From Guadua angustifolia (Eukaryota; Streptophyta; Magnoliopsida; Poales; Poaceae): a DNA stretch of 64,000 nt. Both the position numbers and the translations under genes were made by a program. This document shows, one piece after another, positions 1-10,097 of this stretch. The stretch is from assembly GCA_036346375.1 (NCBI GenBank), contig CM070500.1:76364437-76428436 (forward strand), given 5' to 3'. Position 1 is the stretch's first letter. The number at the start of each line of letters is the position of its first letter. The notes beneath the pieces were generated by a model. The model did not search any database. It had not been told where the DNA came from and saw nothing but the letters and a program-made list of their open reading frames with translations.

Positions 1-558
1 TTAGTAATGTATGCAAATCAACCCCTACAGAACCTAAGTGTTTCAAAACGCTGGTGGTTTTTTCACATACATGAAAGCAAGCACCTTGCTTATAATTTTG
101 ATCGATCTGACAAACAATCTAGGATTACTGTAGCACCTTATAGCTCAATTATGTTCAATCACACCAGCTGTACTTGTCATCTCCTGAACGTTGTTAGTTG
201 TGAGGTGCTTTCCGAAAGGAAATATTTGTTGTGTCATGGAATTATCAACCTCAAAATTTGCGGTTTTTTAAAACGTTTTTAAGGGATAAAGACACCCATT
301 ATATTTTTTTTTCACGTTTCTTACACGGACCTATTATTAATGTGCCCAAAGATTGATGGTCAGCTACAGCAAATGAATGTTGAATAAATAGAGCAAGAAA
401 ATGAGTCTCTGAAAATGAGTCCTAGTGTTTAGAGGCAGGGGCAGCCCTCGTGGACCTGAATGCCAGTACATGGCAAAAATACATCCTTCACTTTTGTACC
501 TCTTGCGCTGTTCTTTATGCCATTGAACTCATTCTTACACGCCTTTCATTCGCTGCAG
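1..558. other. Non-coding DNA upstream of the E2 terminal exon (probable intron)
   Basis: I recognise no protein here. The stretch is AT-rich and ends in TTCGCTGCAG, a good 3' splice site for the exon starting at 559, so at least its right part is probably the last intron of the E2 gene whose other exons lie left of the window. An open frame at 7-282 resembles nothing I know. Confidence 0.4.
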
Positions 559-864
559 CATTTTGAGACCCTTGTTGCGCGCCACTTCTGTGAGCGCGAG
601 CATGTCATTCTGGATGCATGTGGTGCATACATGTCTGGCACAGTTGTTGGATCATCTATCGGGAATGGCACCAAGTATCCCTGTGACAAGTGCTTTGCTG
701 ATTTCAAAAGGTCACTGGAGCAGTACACTGAACATCTCATAAACGAGTTGGCTTCAAACAGAACTCTCGTGCTGCAAGACGAATCAGCTGCTGCTGAGAC
801 AGTGTCTACCAGCAACATTTCTTTTGTCGGATCACCTGCTATCGCAATTCACCTACCTAACTGA
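559..864 (+). CDS. 3' terminal exon of a large ubiquitin-conjugating enzyme, UBC23/24 (PHO2)-like (partial)
   Basis: The exon begins after the acceptor CTGCAG and encodes HFETLVARHFCEREHVILDAC, then AYMSGTVVG, then a region leading to FKRSLEQYTEHLINEL, with a TGA at 862-864. In the large plant E2 proteins of the UBC23/UBC24 (PHO2) group, the segment after the catalytic UBC fold reads F-x-x-F-V-x-x-H-F-R-x-R-x-x-x-I-L-x-A-C-x-A-Y-x-x-G-x-x-V-G, and this exon fits that pattern. The catalytic core and N-terminal part are outside the window. PHO2-type enzymes act at endomembranes in ubiquitin-dependent turnover of phosphate transporters; whether this paralogue does so is not visible. The open frame continues upstream to 460, but that part (MPVHGKN...) does not fit the family and I treat it as intron. 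Recognition is from memory of the family. Confidence 0.6.
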   Translation, partial: HFETLVARHFCEREHVILDACGAYMSGTVVGSSIGNGTKYPCDKCFADFKRSLEQYTEHLINELASNRTLVLQDESAAAETVSTSNISFVGSPAIAIHLPN

Positions 865-1812
865 CAAGTGAAAAGGTGTATAGATCATCGCACACGTTAT
901 ATCTACTCTGTAGGATTTTGAAGGCAAGAACTGTAAGGATGGTATAAGAGTGGGCTGTAGTTTAGTACTTCTGCCTGTCGTTAGCCATTTCTGTTGATGG
1001 CACATCTATTTGATGATCAATATTTGGTCCCATTCGGTGTCAATCTACTTTGTTTTATATACATGTGGGTCGTGCATTTTTTGCTGCATGACATGGCGAT
1101 AGAACCTGGTGCACTAGCTTCAATGCCTGTATGAAGAGGGCAATAGATCCTGTGGCACTTTGGTGACCAACTCAAATTGATGTTGCCCCAACTGAGGACA
1201 GTTTTTTTTAATGTTTGAACTTAATTAAATCAGCGCAAATTGCGAGACCGGTGCACATGCTCAGTGAGATTATTGCAGGTTCAGTCGTGAGACTGTTGCA
1301 GGTTCAGTCGTGAGAGAAATCTTCAGTCGAGTGAGATTAACAAAAGAAATTGGACGAACTAAAACATGAAGCCTCATTGCGGATCAAACTTGGACTGCAA
1401 AGAATTGTTTATCTTGCTCACGAGAACAGTCAGCAAATCTACAATAAGAGCAGTGCTTCAATGCCTTTTCTTCCGATACAAATAAGCAAACAAAGGGGTA
1501 AGTAATCATTATCTACCCTTCATTCGTTTTAATATTTGTGTAACTGTTAAAAAGAAAAGTATGAAAACTGTCAAAAAAAAAAAAGTATAGAAACACCTCT
1601 TCTACAATAAAAGAACATGTGCATCATTCATTAGCAACTGTTAGCAAACGAGAAATCGCGTTATACTTCTGTACAGGACATCTCAAGTATGCCTGTTAAG
1701 TTTCATCCGAATTTGTCATTGTCCGTTTCAGACACTTTGTTATTGTGTCTGTATCAGACATTGCGACAGACATGACGCCGAACAGTGCATGCGTAGTCAT
1801 GTTAGACACGGT
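865..1812. other. 3' flank of the E2 gene; no gene seen
   Basis: This is the 3' UTR and intergenic DNA between the E2 exon and the copia element. The only structure I see is a short direct repeat, TGCAGGTTCAGTCGTGAGA, at about 1274 and again at about 1298, plus A-rich runs. No ORF here resembles a known protein. Confidence 0.5.
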
Positions 1813-2035
1813 TGTTAAGAAACCTGACGGCTCATGAAAGTCCGCTTTGGCCCATCAACTGAAATACTAGACGAGGACTATAAATAGAGGGGTTCCCCCT
1901 CATTATACACGCATATGAGAAAACAATAAAGAAACTCTGTTCCTCCCTATACTTTGTCTACCTGTTCATTGTATTGTTCATTGTATTCGATCTGTCGGAA
2001 AACCCCGGACTACTCGGTAGCGAGATTCCTCAACA
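1813..2035 (+). repeat. 5' LTR of the copia element
   Basis: This 223-bp repeat carries a TATA-like ACTATAAATAGAG at about 1878 and an AATAAAG signal at about 1926, and ends CTCAACA. Compared with the 3' LTR it differs at scattered substitutions and has an extra 11-bp tandem copy of TTCATTGTATT near 1970. Confidence 0.9.
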
Positions 2036-2052
2036 CGTTATCAGCACGAGCC
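2036..2052 (+). other. Probable primer binding site of the copia element
   Basis: The bases directly after the 5' LTR read CGTTATCAGCACGAGCC. The position is right for a tRNA primer binding site, and GTTATCAGCACGA is a sequence I associate with plant copia elements. I did not match it to a specific tRNA. Confidence 0.5.
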
Positions 2053-2133
2053 TCTGCCGCCGACGCAAAATTGAAAAAGGTGAGATACGGGGATTGATCT
2101 AATCTCGCATATGAATCCTACGCATGCATCTAC

Positions 2134-2684
2134 GTGGCACGAAGCTACAATTCACATGCGTTTTTCTGGTTCTTTTCTCTGGTACATCGTTTTACAATCT
2201 TGTGTAGCACGAAGCTACTAGTTCTCGTTGCTACAGTACATTCACAGAAAAAGGCACGAAGACCCTGGTGCTCGAAGCACCGACCGGCCTCCAGGCGGCA
2301 AGAAGTCGCCATCAGGTTGCGTTGTGCCCGGTCGCACGAAGCCGCCGCCAGCAGAGCAGATCGTCTCGAAGACGTCCCGCCGGCGTTGGCACCTCTGCTC
2401 TTGCGCCATCCAGCCATCCCGCAGATGCTGGCCACGAAGGACCACGCCTCCTGCACGCCGACGGCCATAACGCTCGCAGCGCAGCGCCGTCGCCCGAAAC
2501 CACCCGGCCGCCGCCTCGAAGAGCGCACCGCCGCCGTCGCCTCGCAGACGATGCGCTCGAAGCGCCGCCGCCGCCGGCCGCCTTGGCTCCGTGCGCCTGA
2601 AGCGCCGCTGCCGCCACCGACCGGCCCGCCATGGCCCGTGCCGCCGCCGCAGCCCGGATGAACCGGCCCTACGGCTTGAAGCCG
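2134..2684 (+). repeat. Cluster of short hairpins sharing a GAAG loop edge in the copia leader
   Basis: At least six short inverted repeats have different stems but the same 5-base loop type, NNGAA followed by the G that opens the right arm: GTAGC-ACGAA-GCTAC (2204-2218), GGTGC-TCGAA-GCACC (2267-2281), GCGC-TCGAA-GCGC (2553-2565), GCGC-CTGAA-GCGC (2593-2605), CGGC-TTGAA-GCCG (2672-2684), and GTGGC-ACGAA-GCTAC (2134-2148, one G-T pair). Two more lie further along: GGC-TTGAA-GCC (3601-3611) and AGATT...AATCT around GCACGAAGT (4198-4216). The region is GC-rich, unlike the rest of the element. It gives long open frames on both strands, which I judge to be composition artefacts. Confidence 0.6.
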
Positions 2685-2891
2685 CAGTCCGCTCGCCCCG
2701 CACGCCGTCGTCCGGCCGCCATGGCGCCGATCAGATCCCCTTGCGCACGCCGGGTGCTTCGCTTCGGCCCGGTCCTCTGGCCGTGCGCGACGAAGATGCA
2801 AGCCGGGCCCGAAATTTGGTTCAAATCCGGTTAAGTCCGGTGAAATCCTTTGAATGACCGTGCGGAATCCAATCGGCTGCTTTTTTTTTTT

Positions 2892-3571
2892 GGTTAATTG
2901 GATACATGCCACCTGCAGAACCGGTTATTCGAGATTTGTCATCGTTCCTTTGGTATTTCGAACGATGTCATTACGAAACCGTGTTTATTCGAAATATGCC
3001 ACCGCTCGCGACACGTGTCCTGCTCATCAAACCGAGCGCAAGACTCGCATTTTGACGATTTTGCCCTCGTACTTCAATTTCTATATTTAATTTAAGGCTA
3101 AAATGGTATTAATATTTTATGAAATTTTTTATCAAGATCTAAAATGGTATTATTAATCTTATATAAAGTTTTGAAAATTTTATCTTTTATATTTAAATTT
3201 AAAAAATCTGACATTGCTATTTTCCTATTTTGAACTTTATTTGTTTTCTGCTTTTGAATTTCCAAAAGTTTCAAATGTAAGTTTTAATTTTTTATATTTT
3301 TACTAGAGGTAGATGAGGATCTCGCGTCACCAAGGTAAAAATCTTAGCTTCAGATCTTTTTTTGGAGATTTCTACAAAATTCTGACAAGACTTTGATACG
3401 GAGGGGCAAAATCGTCCGAATTGCGCTCGGTTTGACCGGACGGGACACATGTCGCATGCAGTGGCATATTTCGAATAAACACGGTTTCGTAATGGTATCG
3501 TTTGAAATACCAAAAGAACGATGGCAAATCTCGAATAACCGGTTCCTACAATGGCATATATCCAATTAACC
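2892..3571. mobile_element. Long-TIR foldback/MITE nested in the copia leader
   Basis: The left end GGTTAATTGGATACATGCCA is mirrored by TGGCATATATCCAATTAACC at the right end. The inverted similarity continues inward for about 175 bp on each side (roughly 2892-3070 against 3395-3571), for example TCGAATAAACACGG at the right against CCGTGTTTATTCGA at the left. The middle is AT-rich and has no coding capacity. The flanks TTTTTTTTT and CTTCTTTTT could be a 9-bp target repeat of Mutator type, but poly-T makes this weak. Confidence 0.75.
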
Positions 3572-3852
3572 CTTCTTTTTTCCCCCGATCGGACTTGAAT
3601 GGCTTGAAGCCTGGCGCATGAAGCTCAAGTCCGGATAAGGCTATGGGGAAGGGGATATTACCTTTTTGCCACACATTGTTTTTCTAGAATATTATTATGA
3701 TCTGATATTTAATTTTCTAGTATTCTTTTGCAGCATTTATGAATATTATTATGCATTTTGCAATTATCGCTCTCCTCTTTTACTATAAATTCATGAGAAT
3801 TAAAACACGCCGCCTAAGCGCCATCAATACGCCAGAAAGCGCGCAAGATGAA

Positions 3853-4075
3853 GCCGATCGCATGCGACATGAACCCGATCGCATGCACGGCCGATCGATA
3901 TCTTGCGCAAGACTGGCCGTCGATACGGCAAGATGAACCCGATCGCATGCATGAAACCGATCGCACGAAGTCAATCGTGTGCATGAATCCGATCGCATGC
4001 ATGAAGTCAATCGCGACGGGCCGATCACATGCATGAATCGATCAAGATGCACGAAGTCGATCACATACATGCACA
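3853..4075 (+). repeat. ~17-bp tandem repeat, consensus GATCGCATGCATGAAN
   Basis: GATC-type cores start at about 3941, 3959, 3974, 3991, 4008, 4023, 4040 and 4059, with spacings of 15 to 19 bp, and two earlier copies lie near 3855 and 3877. Units alternate between CATGAA and CACGAAG endings, the same core found in the hairpin loops further upstream in this leader. It lies just before gag and is non-coding. Confidence 0.65.
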
Positions 4076-4242
4076 AAACTATATCTATGAATCTTTGTGA
4101 ATATTTATGAATCTTGTATTTATTGCTTTCTTTAGTTTACTGGAAATTCGTGAGAATTTAATTTATGCATTTATGAATCTTACAACCACTCTCCATTAGA
4201 TTGCACGAAGTAATCTAACGAAAGAATCTTATGAATATGCTA

Positions 4243-4698
4243 ATGAATAGTATTGTCAAACGTGAGTTTGAAGAACTGGCCCCGAACGGTCAGAACTATC
4301 TCACATGGGCACCAAATATGAAGATCGTGCTTAGGAGCAAGAAGTTCCGAACTACCATCGGCCTAGGGTCCTCGAAGGACGCGTAACCTACTGCCGAGCA
4401 GAACGATCAAACTTTGCACTTCCTCAAGCATCACCTTTCAACTACTTTGAAGAATGAATATATGGCTAAGGAGAGTGTACCTGAGTTATGAATTGCACTT
4501 CAGAAGCGGTTCGAGAAACACAAGTCCACCATCTTGCTCCAAGCACAACAAAATTGGGTTTGCCTGAGGTTTACGGACTACAGAACAGTGGCCAAATACA
4601 ATTCTACCTTGCACAGAATTTGTACCAATCCCTCTCTATGTGGCAAGAAGATCACTAAAGAGGAGAAGAATCCGGTTCAGGAAAAGTCCAAAGCATGA
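4243..4698 (+). pseudogene. copia gag remnant
   Basis: The frame from the ATG at 4243 reads MNSIVKREFEELAPNGQNYL, followed by TWAPNMKIVLRSKKF. This is the start of plant copia Gag (UBN2-type: EFEEL...G.NYLTWA.D.K). It continues through QKRFEKHKSTILLQAQ and ends at TGA 4696-4698. In-frame stops occur at 4384 and near 4488. The usual CCHC zinc knuckle is not visible before the protease region, so the 3' part of gag is missing or unrecognisable. Confidence 0.75.
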
Positions 4699-4911
4699 AT
4701 CACATTATTAACATCTATTTTAGATTGTGGTTGTTAATGAATTTTGAATAATGAATTGTAAGCTCTCGAAGATCATACCTTTTCTTTCTCATGAATGAAT
4801 ATGCAATTTATCCTTTATTCCAACATTCTATTTTGCAAGCAATATTTGAATTACTTTGCCACTGTCTGATTGGAATTATATTTCTTTATCTAGAAATCGT
4901 GTAGCGTCCAA

Positions 4912-6337
4912 ATGGAGGAGATATGTATTGTTGACAGTGGCACAACAAATACTATCCTAAGAGAGTCCAAATACTTCCAGTCGATCACGAAGAACGCTGG
5001 AAGAATTACTACAATCGCAGGAAGCGATTCTTGTATAATAGGTTCTGGAAGAGCCACAATTATACTGCCAATGGGTACAAGTTTGGTAATTGAAGAAGCC
5101 CTTTTGTACCCTGAATCAACGCGCACTCTCTTAAGTTTCAAAGACATCCACGCCAATGGGTTTCACGTAGAAACAAATGAAGAAAATGGCAAAGAATACT
5201 TGTGCATCGTGAAGCACGCGGTATGTGGAAAAATGATATTAGAAAAATGACCCTCGTATGAATCTGGGTTGTACTACATGAAAATTCATGCACCTGAAGT
5301 GTATACTTTTTTGAAGACTGTCTTTAGACGCTCTGAATTATTTTCTTTGTAGCATTGTAGATTAGGTCATCCTGGTCTTAGAATGATGAGAAATATAGTG
5401 AACAACTCACAGGGTCATAGCATTAATGTTAAGAATTTCCCGAATCATGAAGATTTTGTGTGCCCTACATGTGCCACCAGGAAATTAATAACTAGACCCT
5501 CTATTATGAAAGTGCAAAGTAAAATCCCTGCATTCCTGGAACGTATCCAAGCAGATATTTGCGGTCTGATTCAGCCCTTGTCAAGGCCGTTTCGGTATTT
5601 CATGGTGCTTAAAGATGCTTCCTTGAAATGGTCGCATGTATGCTTGCTGTCAACCAGAAACCATGCATTTGCAAAGCTGATCTCGCAGATCATCAGAATT
5701 AAAAATTCATTTCCTGATCATCGTGTAAAGTCCATTCGAATGGACAATGCCGGCGAATTTACTTCAAAGGCATTTGATGATTATTGCACAGCAACAAGAA
5801 TAAAACTTGAGCACTCTGCATCGCACGTCCATACGCAAAATGGATTAGTCGAAGCACTAATAAAGAGGATCAAATTCATTGCTGCACCGCTCTTGCAGAG
5901 TTGTAACTTGCCCAACACTGTTGGGGACAGCGATCTTGCACGCAATACTCTCATCGATTTAGACCATCGACACAACATCCATTCACCTATGCAACTAGTG
6001 CAAGGGTCATCCCAAGATTTCCTATCTCTTAAAGTTTGGATGTTTGGTATATGTACCTATACCGCCCCCACAGCGGACTGCAATGGGCCCTCTCCGCATG
6101 TCTGGGATATATGTTGGTTATGAAAATGCATCCATAATCAGGTATTTGGAACCCATGACTGGAGACTTGCATACAGCCCAGTTCACTGATTGTATCTTTG
6201 ACGAGGACCGTTTCCCGTCATTAAGGGGAAGAAATCAACATTTGGATGAAAAATACCGGGAAATCATATGGCATTCCACTGGGATCACCGCGCATGACCC
6301 GCGCACTAATGAAGCAAATCAAGAAGTCCGAAGATAA
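4912..6337 (+). pseudogene. copia pol: protease, GAG-pre-integrase and integrase remnants
   Basis: The protease begins MEEICIVDSGTTNTI, with the catalytic DSG triad, and ends at a stop near 5250. Downstream, the pre-integrase zinc-binding segment appears as LGHPG...MMRNIVNN...CPTCATRKL (about 5360-5495). The integrase core follows: the first Asp in QADICG (about 5550), the second in RMDNAGEF (about 5740), and Glu in NGLVEALIKR (about 5848), so the DDE set is present. The frame changes near 6045-6060 and continues as SGIYVGYENASIIRYLEP to 6337. Several stops and this shift mean no intact polyprotein. Confidence 0.88.
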
Positions 6338-6391
6338 TTGATTTGCAAAACTTAGCGAATGAGGCGCTTGATCATTTTGTGATCCGAAGGC

Positions 6392-7934
6392 GTGATTAAG
6401 TCACATGTACCTGCAAGAAATGCACCAGAGAGGGTCGAAGTACCAAAGAAAGCAGAAGTTATCCCTCATCCTGTTAAGAGGCCTCAAAGGAAAAGGACAG
6501 GAAATCTAGCTTCTCAAACCCAAAGTACCCGGAGACGTCTGGAGGAAACTGGGCAAGAGAACTTACCACAGCCAATCACAAAGATGCCCCAAGGAAAGAA
6601 GGGGAGCCAGTTGAGACCTGGCATTGGAAAGCAGCCTATGGAAAAGGCAATTCCAGATTTGAATCTTCCATTACAGGAAGCCGCCGGAAACAATGTGTGC
6701 GCACACTTGGGCGATGAAAAGCTAAAAGAACTTGCTCGTGTGATGGGAAATAGCAGTGAAGAGCAAGTAGAAGTGCATGAAACACCCCATGATGAAATGG
6801 CAATAAATTTTATAATAACAGGAGAATCCCTAAATAGAGCAACAACCAATGTCGATGCATACTTTGCAAAGAAGATCACCTCGATCATTGATCATGATCC
6901 CGAGCCTGCATCTCTCTCAGAATGCAAGAAAAGGCTAGATTGGGAAGATTGGAAGAAGGCAATCACCGCAGAGTTAGTCTCTCTGAACAAAAGAGAGGTG
7001 TTTGGGCTAGTGTGCCGCACGCCTCCCCATATAAACCCCGTAGGTCACAAATGGGTCTTTGTTCGGAAGAGAAATAAAAACAACGAAGTTGTAAGGTACA
7101 AAGCAAGACTTGTTGCGCAAGGTTTTACTCAACGTCCTGGGGTTGATTATGAAGAAACATATTCTCCGGTCATGGAGGAATTACCTTTAGATACTTGATC
7201 TCAATGGCGATCAACTTGAAGTTGAAAATGAAGCTAAAGGATGTTGTCACAAAGATATCTCAGATGGAAATTTGGATTCGAGATATACATAAAAGTACCT
7301 AAGGTATCCCGATCCGAATCAAGATAGAGCAAAATGAAACTGCAGACATGTGAAATTAGAGAAATCATCATGCGGGCTAAAGCAATCCAGGAAAAATGTG
7401 GTACAATCGCTGAGTGACTTTCTCTGCAAGAAAGACTACACGAACAGCGAAGATTGTCCATGTGTATTTATACAGCGATCCCCGAATGGATTCTGTATAA
7501 TCTCCGTCTATGTAGATGACTTAAACATCATTGGAACGGATGAAGAAATTGAAGAGGCATGCTCATACTTGAAGTCTGAGTTTGAAATGAAAGACTTGGG
7601 TAAAACTAAGTTCTGTTTAGGCTTGCAGCTTGAACATGTCCAAGGAGGAATCTTCGTACATCAATCATCCTACATGAAGAAAGTGTTAGAAAGATTTGGT
7701 TTTGAAAAATCATATCATGCGAAAACCCCAATGGTCGGAAGGTCACTCCAAGCAGACCAAGATCCATACAGGCCTAGAGAAGAGGGGGAGGAAGTCCTAG
7801 GAGCGGAATTCCATATATCGAGTGCAATTGAAGCACTTATGTACCTTGCAAATAGCACCAGGTCGGACATTAGTTCAGTAGTGAACTTGCTAGCAGTACA
7901 ACAGAACCCACCAAAAGGCATTGAAAAGGGTTAA
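6392..7934 (+). pseudogene. copia pol: reverse transcriptase remnant
   Basis: After a charged linker, the RT start is HKWVFVRKRNKNNEVVRYKA then RLVAQGFTQRPGVDYEETYS (about 7035-7165), the classic copia RT signature. A stop follows at 7196 and the frame is disturbed to about 7350. RT resumes with SSCGLKQS and the catalytic motif YVDDLNIIGT (about 7510-7540), followed by FEMKDLGKTKFCLGLQ. The frame ends at 7934, where AAAAGGGTTAAGG shows a shift from the expected RVKDILRYL. It is non-functional. Confidence 0.9.
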
Positions 7935-8532
7935 GGACATCTTCGTTACCTACAAGGAAGCAAGGACCTCGGCCTATTCTATAGAAATATGAATGAATTA
8001 AGCTTGATCGGTTATGCCGATGCCGGGTACCTATCGAACTCGCAGATATGGAAAGTCCCAAACGGGATATGTTTTCCTTTGTGATGGAACAAATAGTTTC
8101 GAAGTCGCCTAGCAGACTCTTGTCTCGGCGTCGACAAACCACTCGGAAATCATTGCCTTGTATGAAGCCTCCCGTGAATGTGCATGGCTTCGAAGAATGG
8201 TTCACCACATCCAGAAGTCATGTGGTTTGAACATTGAACAATCTCCCACGATCATCTACGAAGACAATGCAGCTTGTGTTGCTCAAGTACAGATGGGATA
8301 TGTGAAGAGCAATCTCACGAAGCATATCAACCTCAAGTTTTTCTATACTCATGAATTGCATAAGATGAACGAGATTAAGGTACTGCATACTAAGTCATGT
8401 GAAAATCTCGCAGATTTATTCACTAAGTCACTCCCAGCATCTACTTTTGAAAGGCGCGTTAAAGGAATTGGGATGACGAGACTTAGAGAAGTGCAGATTT
8501 CAGGGGGAGGTATTTCACATATTCCTACATAA
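7935..8532 (+). pseudogene. copia pol: RNase H remnant
   Basis: In shifted frames the segment reads ILRYLQGSKDLGLFYR, GYADAGYLS (first RNase H Asp), then YEASRECAWLRRMVHHI and IIYEDNAACVAQVQMG, followed by KHINLKFFYTHEL and ENLADLFTKSLP. These are standard copia RNase H motifs in order. It ends at 8532, and a 235-bp untranslated tail leads to the polypurine tract. Confidence 0.88.
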
Positions 8533-8767
8533 ATCTTGAACTTGAAGTTTGAGTACCCAACGTGATCTCAAAAATGAAATATTGAAATTTGAGTGAATTG
8601 TACTTTTTTTCCCTTAGTGAGTTTTCACGGAAGTTTCTCACGTAAGGTTTTTAATAAGGCAATTCGTGCAACACAGCAAGCGTATGCTATGTACTCTTTC
8701 TCCAAGTATTTTTCCCACTGGGTTTTGTCTGGAGTTTTGATGAGGTATATGCATCTCGCGGCAGAGG

Positions 8768-8779
8768 GCCAAGGGGGAG
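8768..8779 (+). other. Polypurine tract of the copia element
   Basis: GCCAAGGGGGAG lies immediately 5' of the TG that opens the 3' LTR, the expected site for plus-strand priming. Confidence 0.8.
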
Positions 8780-8993
8780 TGTTAAGAAATCTGGCGGCCC
8801 ACGAAGGCCCGCTTTGGCCCATCAGCCGAAACCCTAGGCGAGTACTATAAATAGAGGAGGGATTCCCCCTCATTGTACATGCATACAAGAAAGCAATAAA
8901 GAAACTCTGTTCCTCCTTATAATCTGTCTCCCTGTTCATTGTATTCGATCTGTCGGGAAACCCCGGACTACTCGGTAGCGAGGTTCCTCAACA
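8780..8993 (+). repeat. 3' LTR of the copia element
   Basis: A 214-bp repeat, TGTTAAGAA to CCTCAACA, with TATA-like ACTATAAATAGAGG and AATAAAG as in the 5' copy. It is followed by GCGGT, which matches four of five bases of ACGGT before the 5' LTR. Confidence 0.9.
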
Positions 8994-9368
8994 GCGGTAA
9001 CGGCCGTGTATGCGACTCTGATTCGGTGATTCGGATTCCTACTCTGTTCGGAACTTTGATCCTAACCTATACGTATGTACCTTCGTAGTTCACGGATTAG
9101 ATACGCTGAAGTTCTCCGTGCATGTAATTATCCTTATTCAGTGAATTCTACCCTGTGTTCATGATTTTTCACGCAAGAGTTCCGCGTGAAATCTATGTTT
9201 CTCGTTCTTTTGACAATCTGTTTCATCGTGCGCGTTATAACAACCAGATTCAAAGAATCATGCATGGTACAACCAGATTTAGGATTCAGGAGCAACAAGT
9301 GACAGCAATACACAGATCTGTATCTATGGTGCAGTCCTAGAAATTCTCAAAACTGACTGTGTGCAGTC
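8994..9368. other. Intergenic DNA, no gene seen
   Basis: No protein or RNA gene is recognised. A 25-bp near-duplicate (GTGCAGTCCTAGAAAT and following) occurs at about 9330 and 9361. The second copy is the end of the kinase pseudogene, so the end of that gene has been locally duplicated. Confidence 0.5.
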
Positions 9369-10097
9369 CTAGAAATACTCGAAATCGTCAGAGGAATCGC
9401 TCGCGGCCCGCTTGGCAGCTGGAGCACCTGCGATAAGCTAGCCGGAGTAGTCGCCGGTGCACTGTCCGGCGCCTCCTTCTCCTTGGCTCCAATTCTCCAA
9501 ACTGCCTGAAGTCTACAGGGTCAGGAACCGAAGGTTGGACGAGCACTCCTGACGAGTGCCCAGTTCACCCCCTCAAAGAACGTGTGTGCTGTTTGATCTC
9601 CCGTTTGCCCACGGACGAAGTCCCGCGCGACGGCGCTCACCGGCGGGCCGTCCGGGAACCGCAGCGGCTGCTCCACCACGTTGCAGAGCGCGCGTGGCGC
9701 GGTTGCCGTTCCCCTTGAACGTCGTCATGCCGTGCAGCAGCTCGTACAGGAAGATGCCGAAGGTCCACCAGTCCACCGCGCTGCCATGCCCCTCCCCCGG
9801 GATGGTCTCCGGCGCAAGGAACTCGTGGGTGCCCACGAACGACATCGACCGGGCGTCCGCCGGCTCGGCGTTGAGCTCGAGGAGCGACCTGTTGGGGCCG
9901 AAGTCCGATTTGGTCCTGCGGTTCCTCTTGGGGAGTATGCGCGGGAAGAACACCGACTGCCGGATGCAGCCTTGGCTGATACCCTCATTGCCGACGAGGC
10001 CTTTCTCGACGCCCTTGGCGCCCGCGTGCACCGACGAAGACTTGACGAGCGTCGGGCTGACGGAGCACCGAAGTTGGACAGCATGATGTGACCCCAT
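9369..10097 (-). pseudogene. AGCVIII protein kinase (G11A/D6PK type) pseudogene, 5'-truncated
   Basis: On the minus strand the order is GHIMLS (activation-loop entry; the DFDLS that should follow is disturbed), LRCSVSPTLVKSSS, a basic insert ending KRNRRTKSDFG, AEPADARSMSFVGTHEFLAP, GEGHGSAVDWWTFGIFLYEL and FKGNGNRAT. The insert between kinase subdomains VII and VIII is diagnostic of plant AGCVIII kinases. The frame then shifts, and LCNVVEQPLRFPD, IKQHTFFEGVNWALVRSA and a C-terminal SDSSDDFEYF with a stop at 9369-9371 are found in other frames. The block that should lie between PLRFPD and IKQH is largely deleted. The N-lobe with its ATP-binding loop and the HRD motif is absent: homology stops at about 10100, where a GAAATTTT-rich repeat begins. 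Clearly non-functional. Confidence 0.85.

Larger units (their letters stand above)
1813..8993 (+). mobile_element. Ty1-copia LTR retrotransposon, both LTRs present, coding region decayed
   Basis: Two LTRs starting TGTTAAGAA and ending CCTCAACA bound the element. The order inside is long leader, gag remnant, protease, integrase, reverse transcriptase and RNase H. Integrase before RT is diagnostic of Ty1-copia. A purine-rich tract GCCAAGGGGGAG abuts the 3' LTR. The flanking target-site repeats are ACGGT (1808-1812) and GCGGT (8994-8998), 5 bp with one mismatch, as expected for an old insertion. Gag and pol contain several stops and frame changes, so it is not autonomous. Nested in the leader is a 680-bp inverted-repeat element. 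Confidence 0.92.

Noticed and set aside
460..558. N-terminal part of the open frame before the E2 exon
   Set aside because: Does not fit the E2 family and precedes a good 3' splice site, so it is treated as intron.
2134..2912. Long overlapping open frames on both strands in the GC-rich copia leader
   Set aside because: Four or more frames are open at once and all are Arg/Pro/Ala-rich, typical of GC-rich non-coding DNA; no domain or consistent start.
9556..10091. Plus-strand frames opposite the kinase pseudogene
   Set aside because: The minus-strand frame carries clear kinase motifs; the plus-strand ones are shadows.
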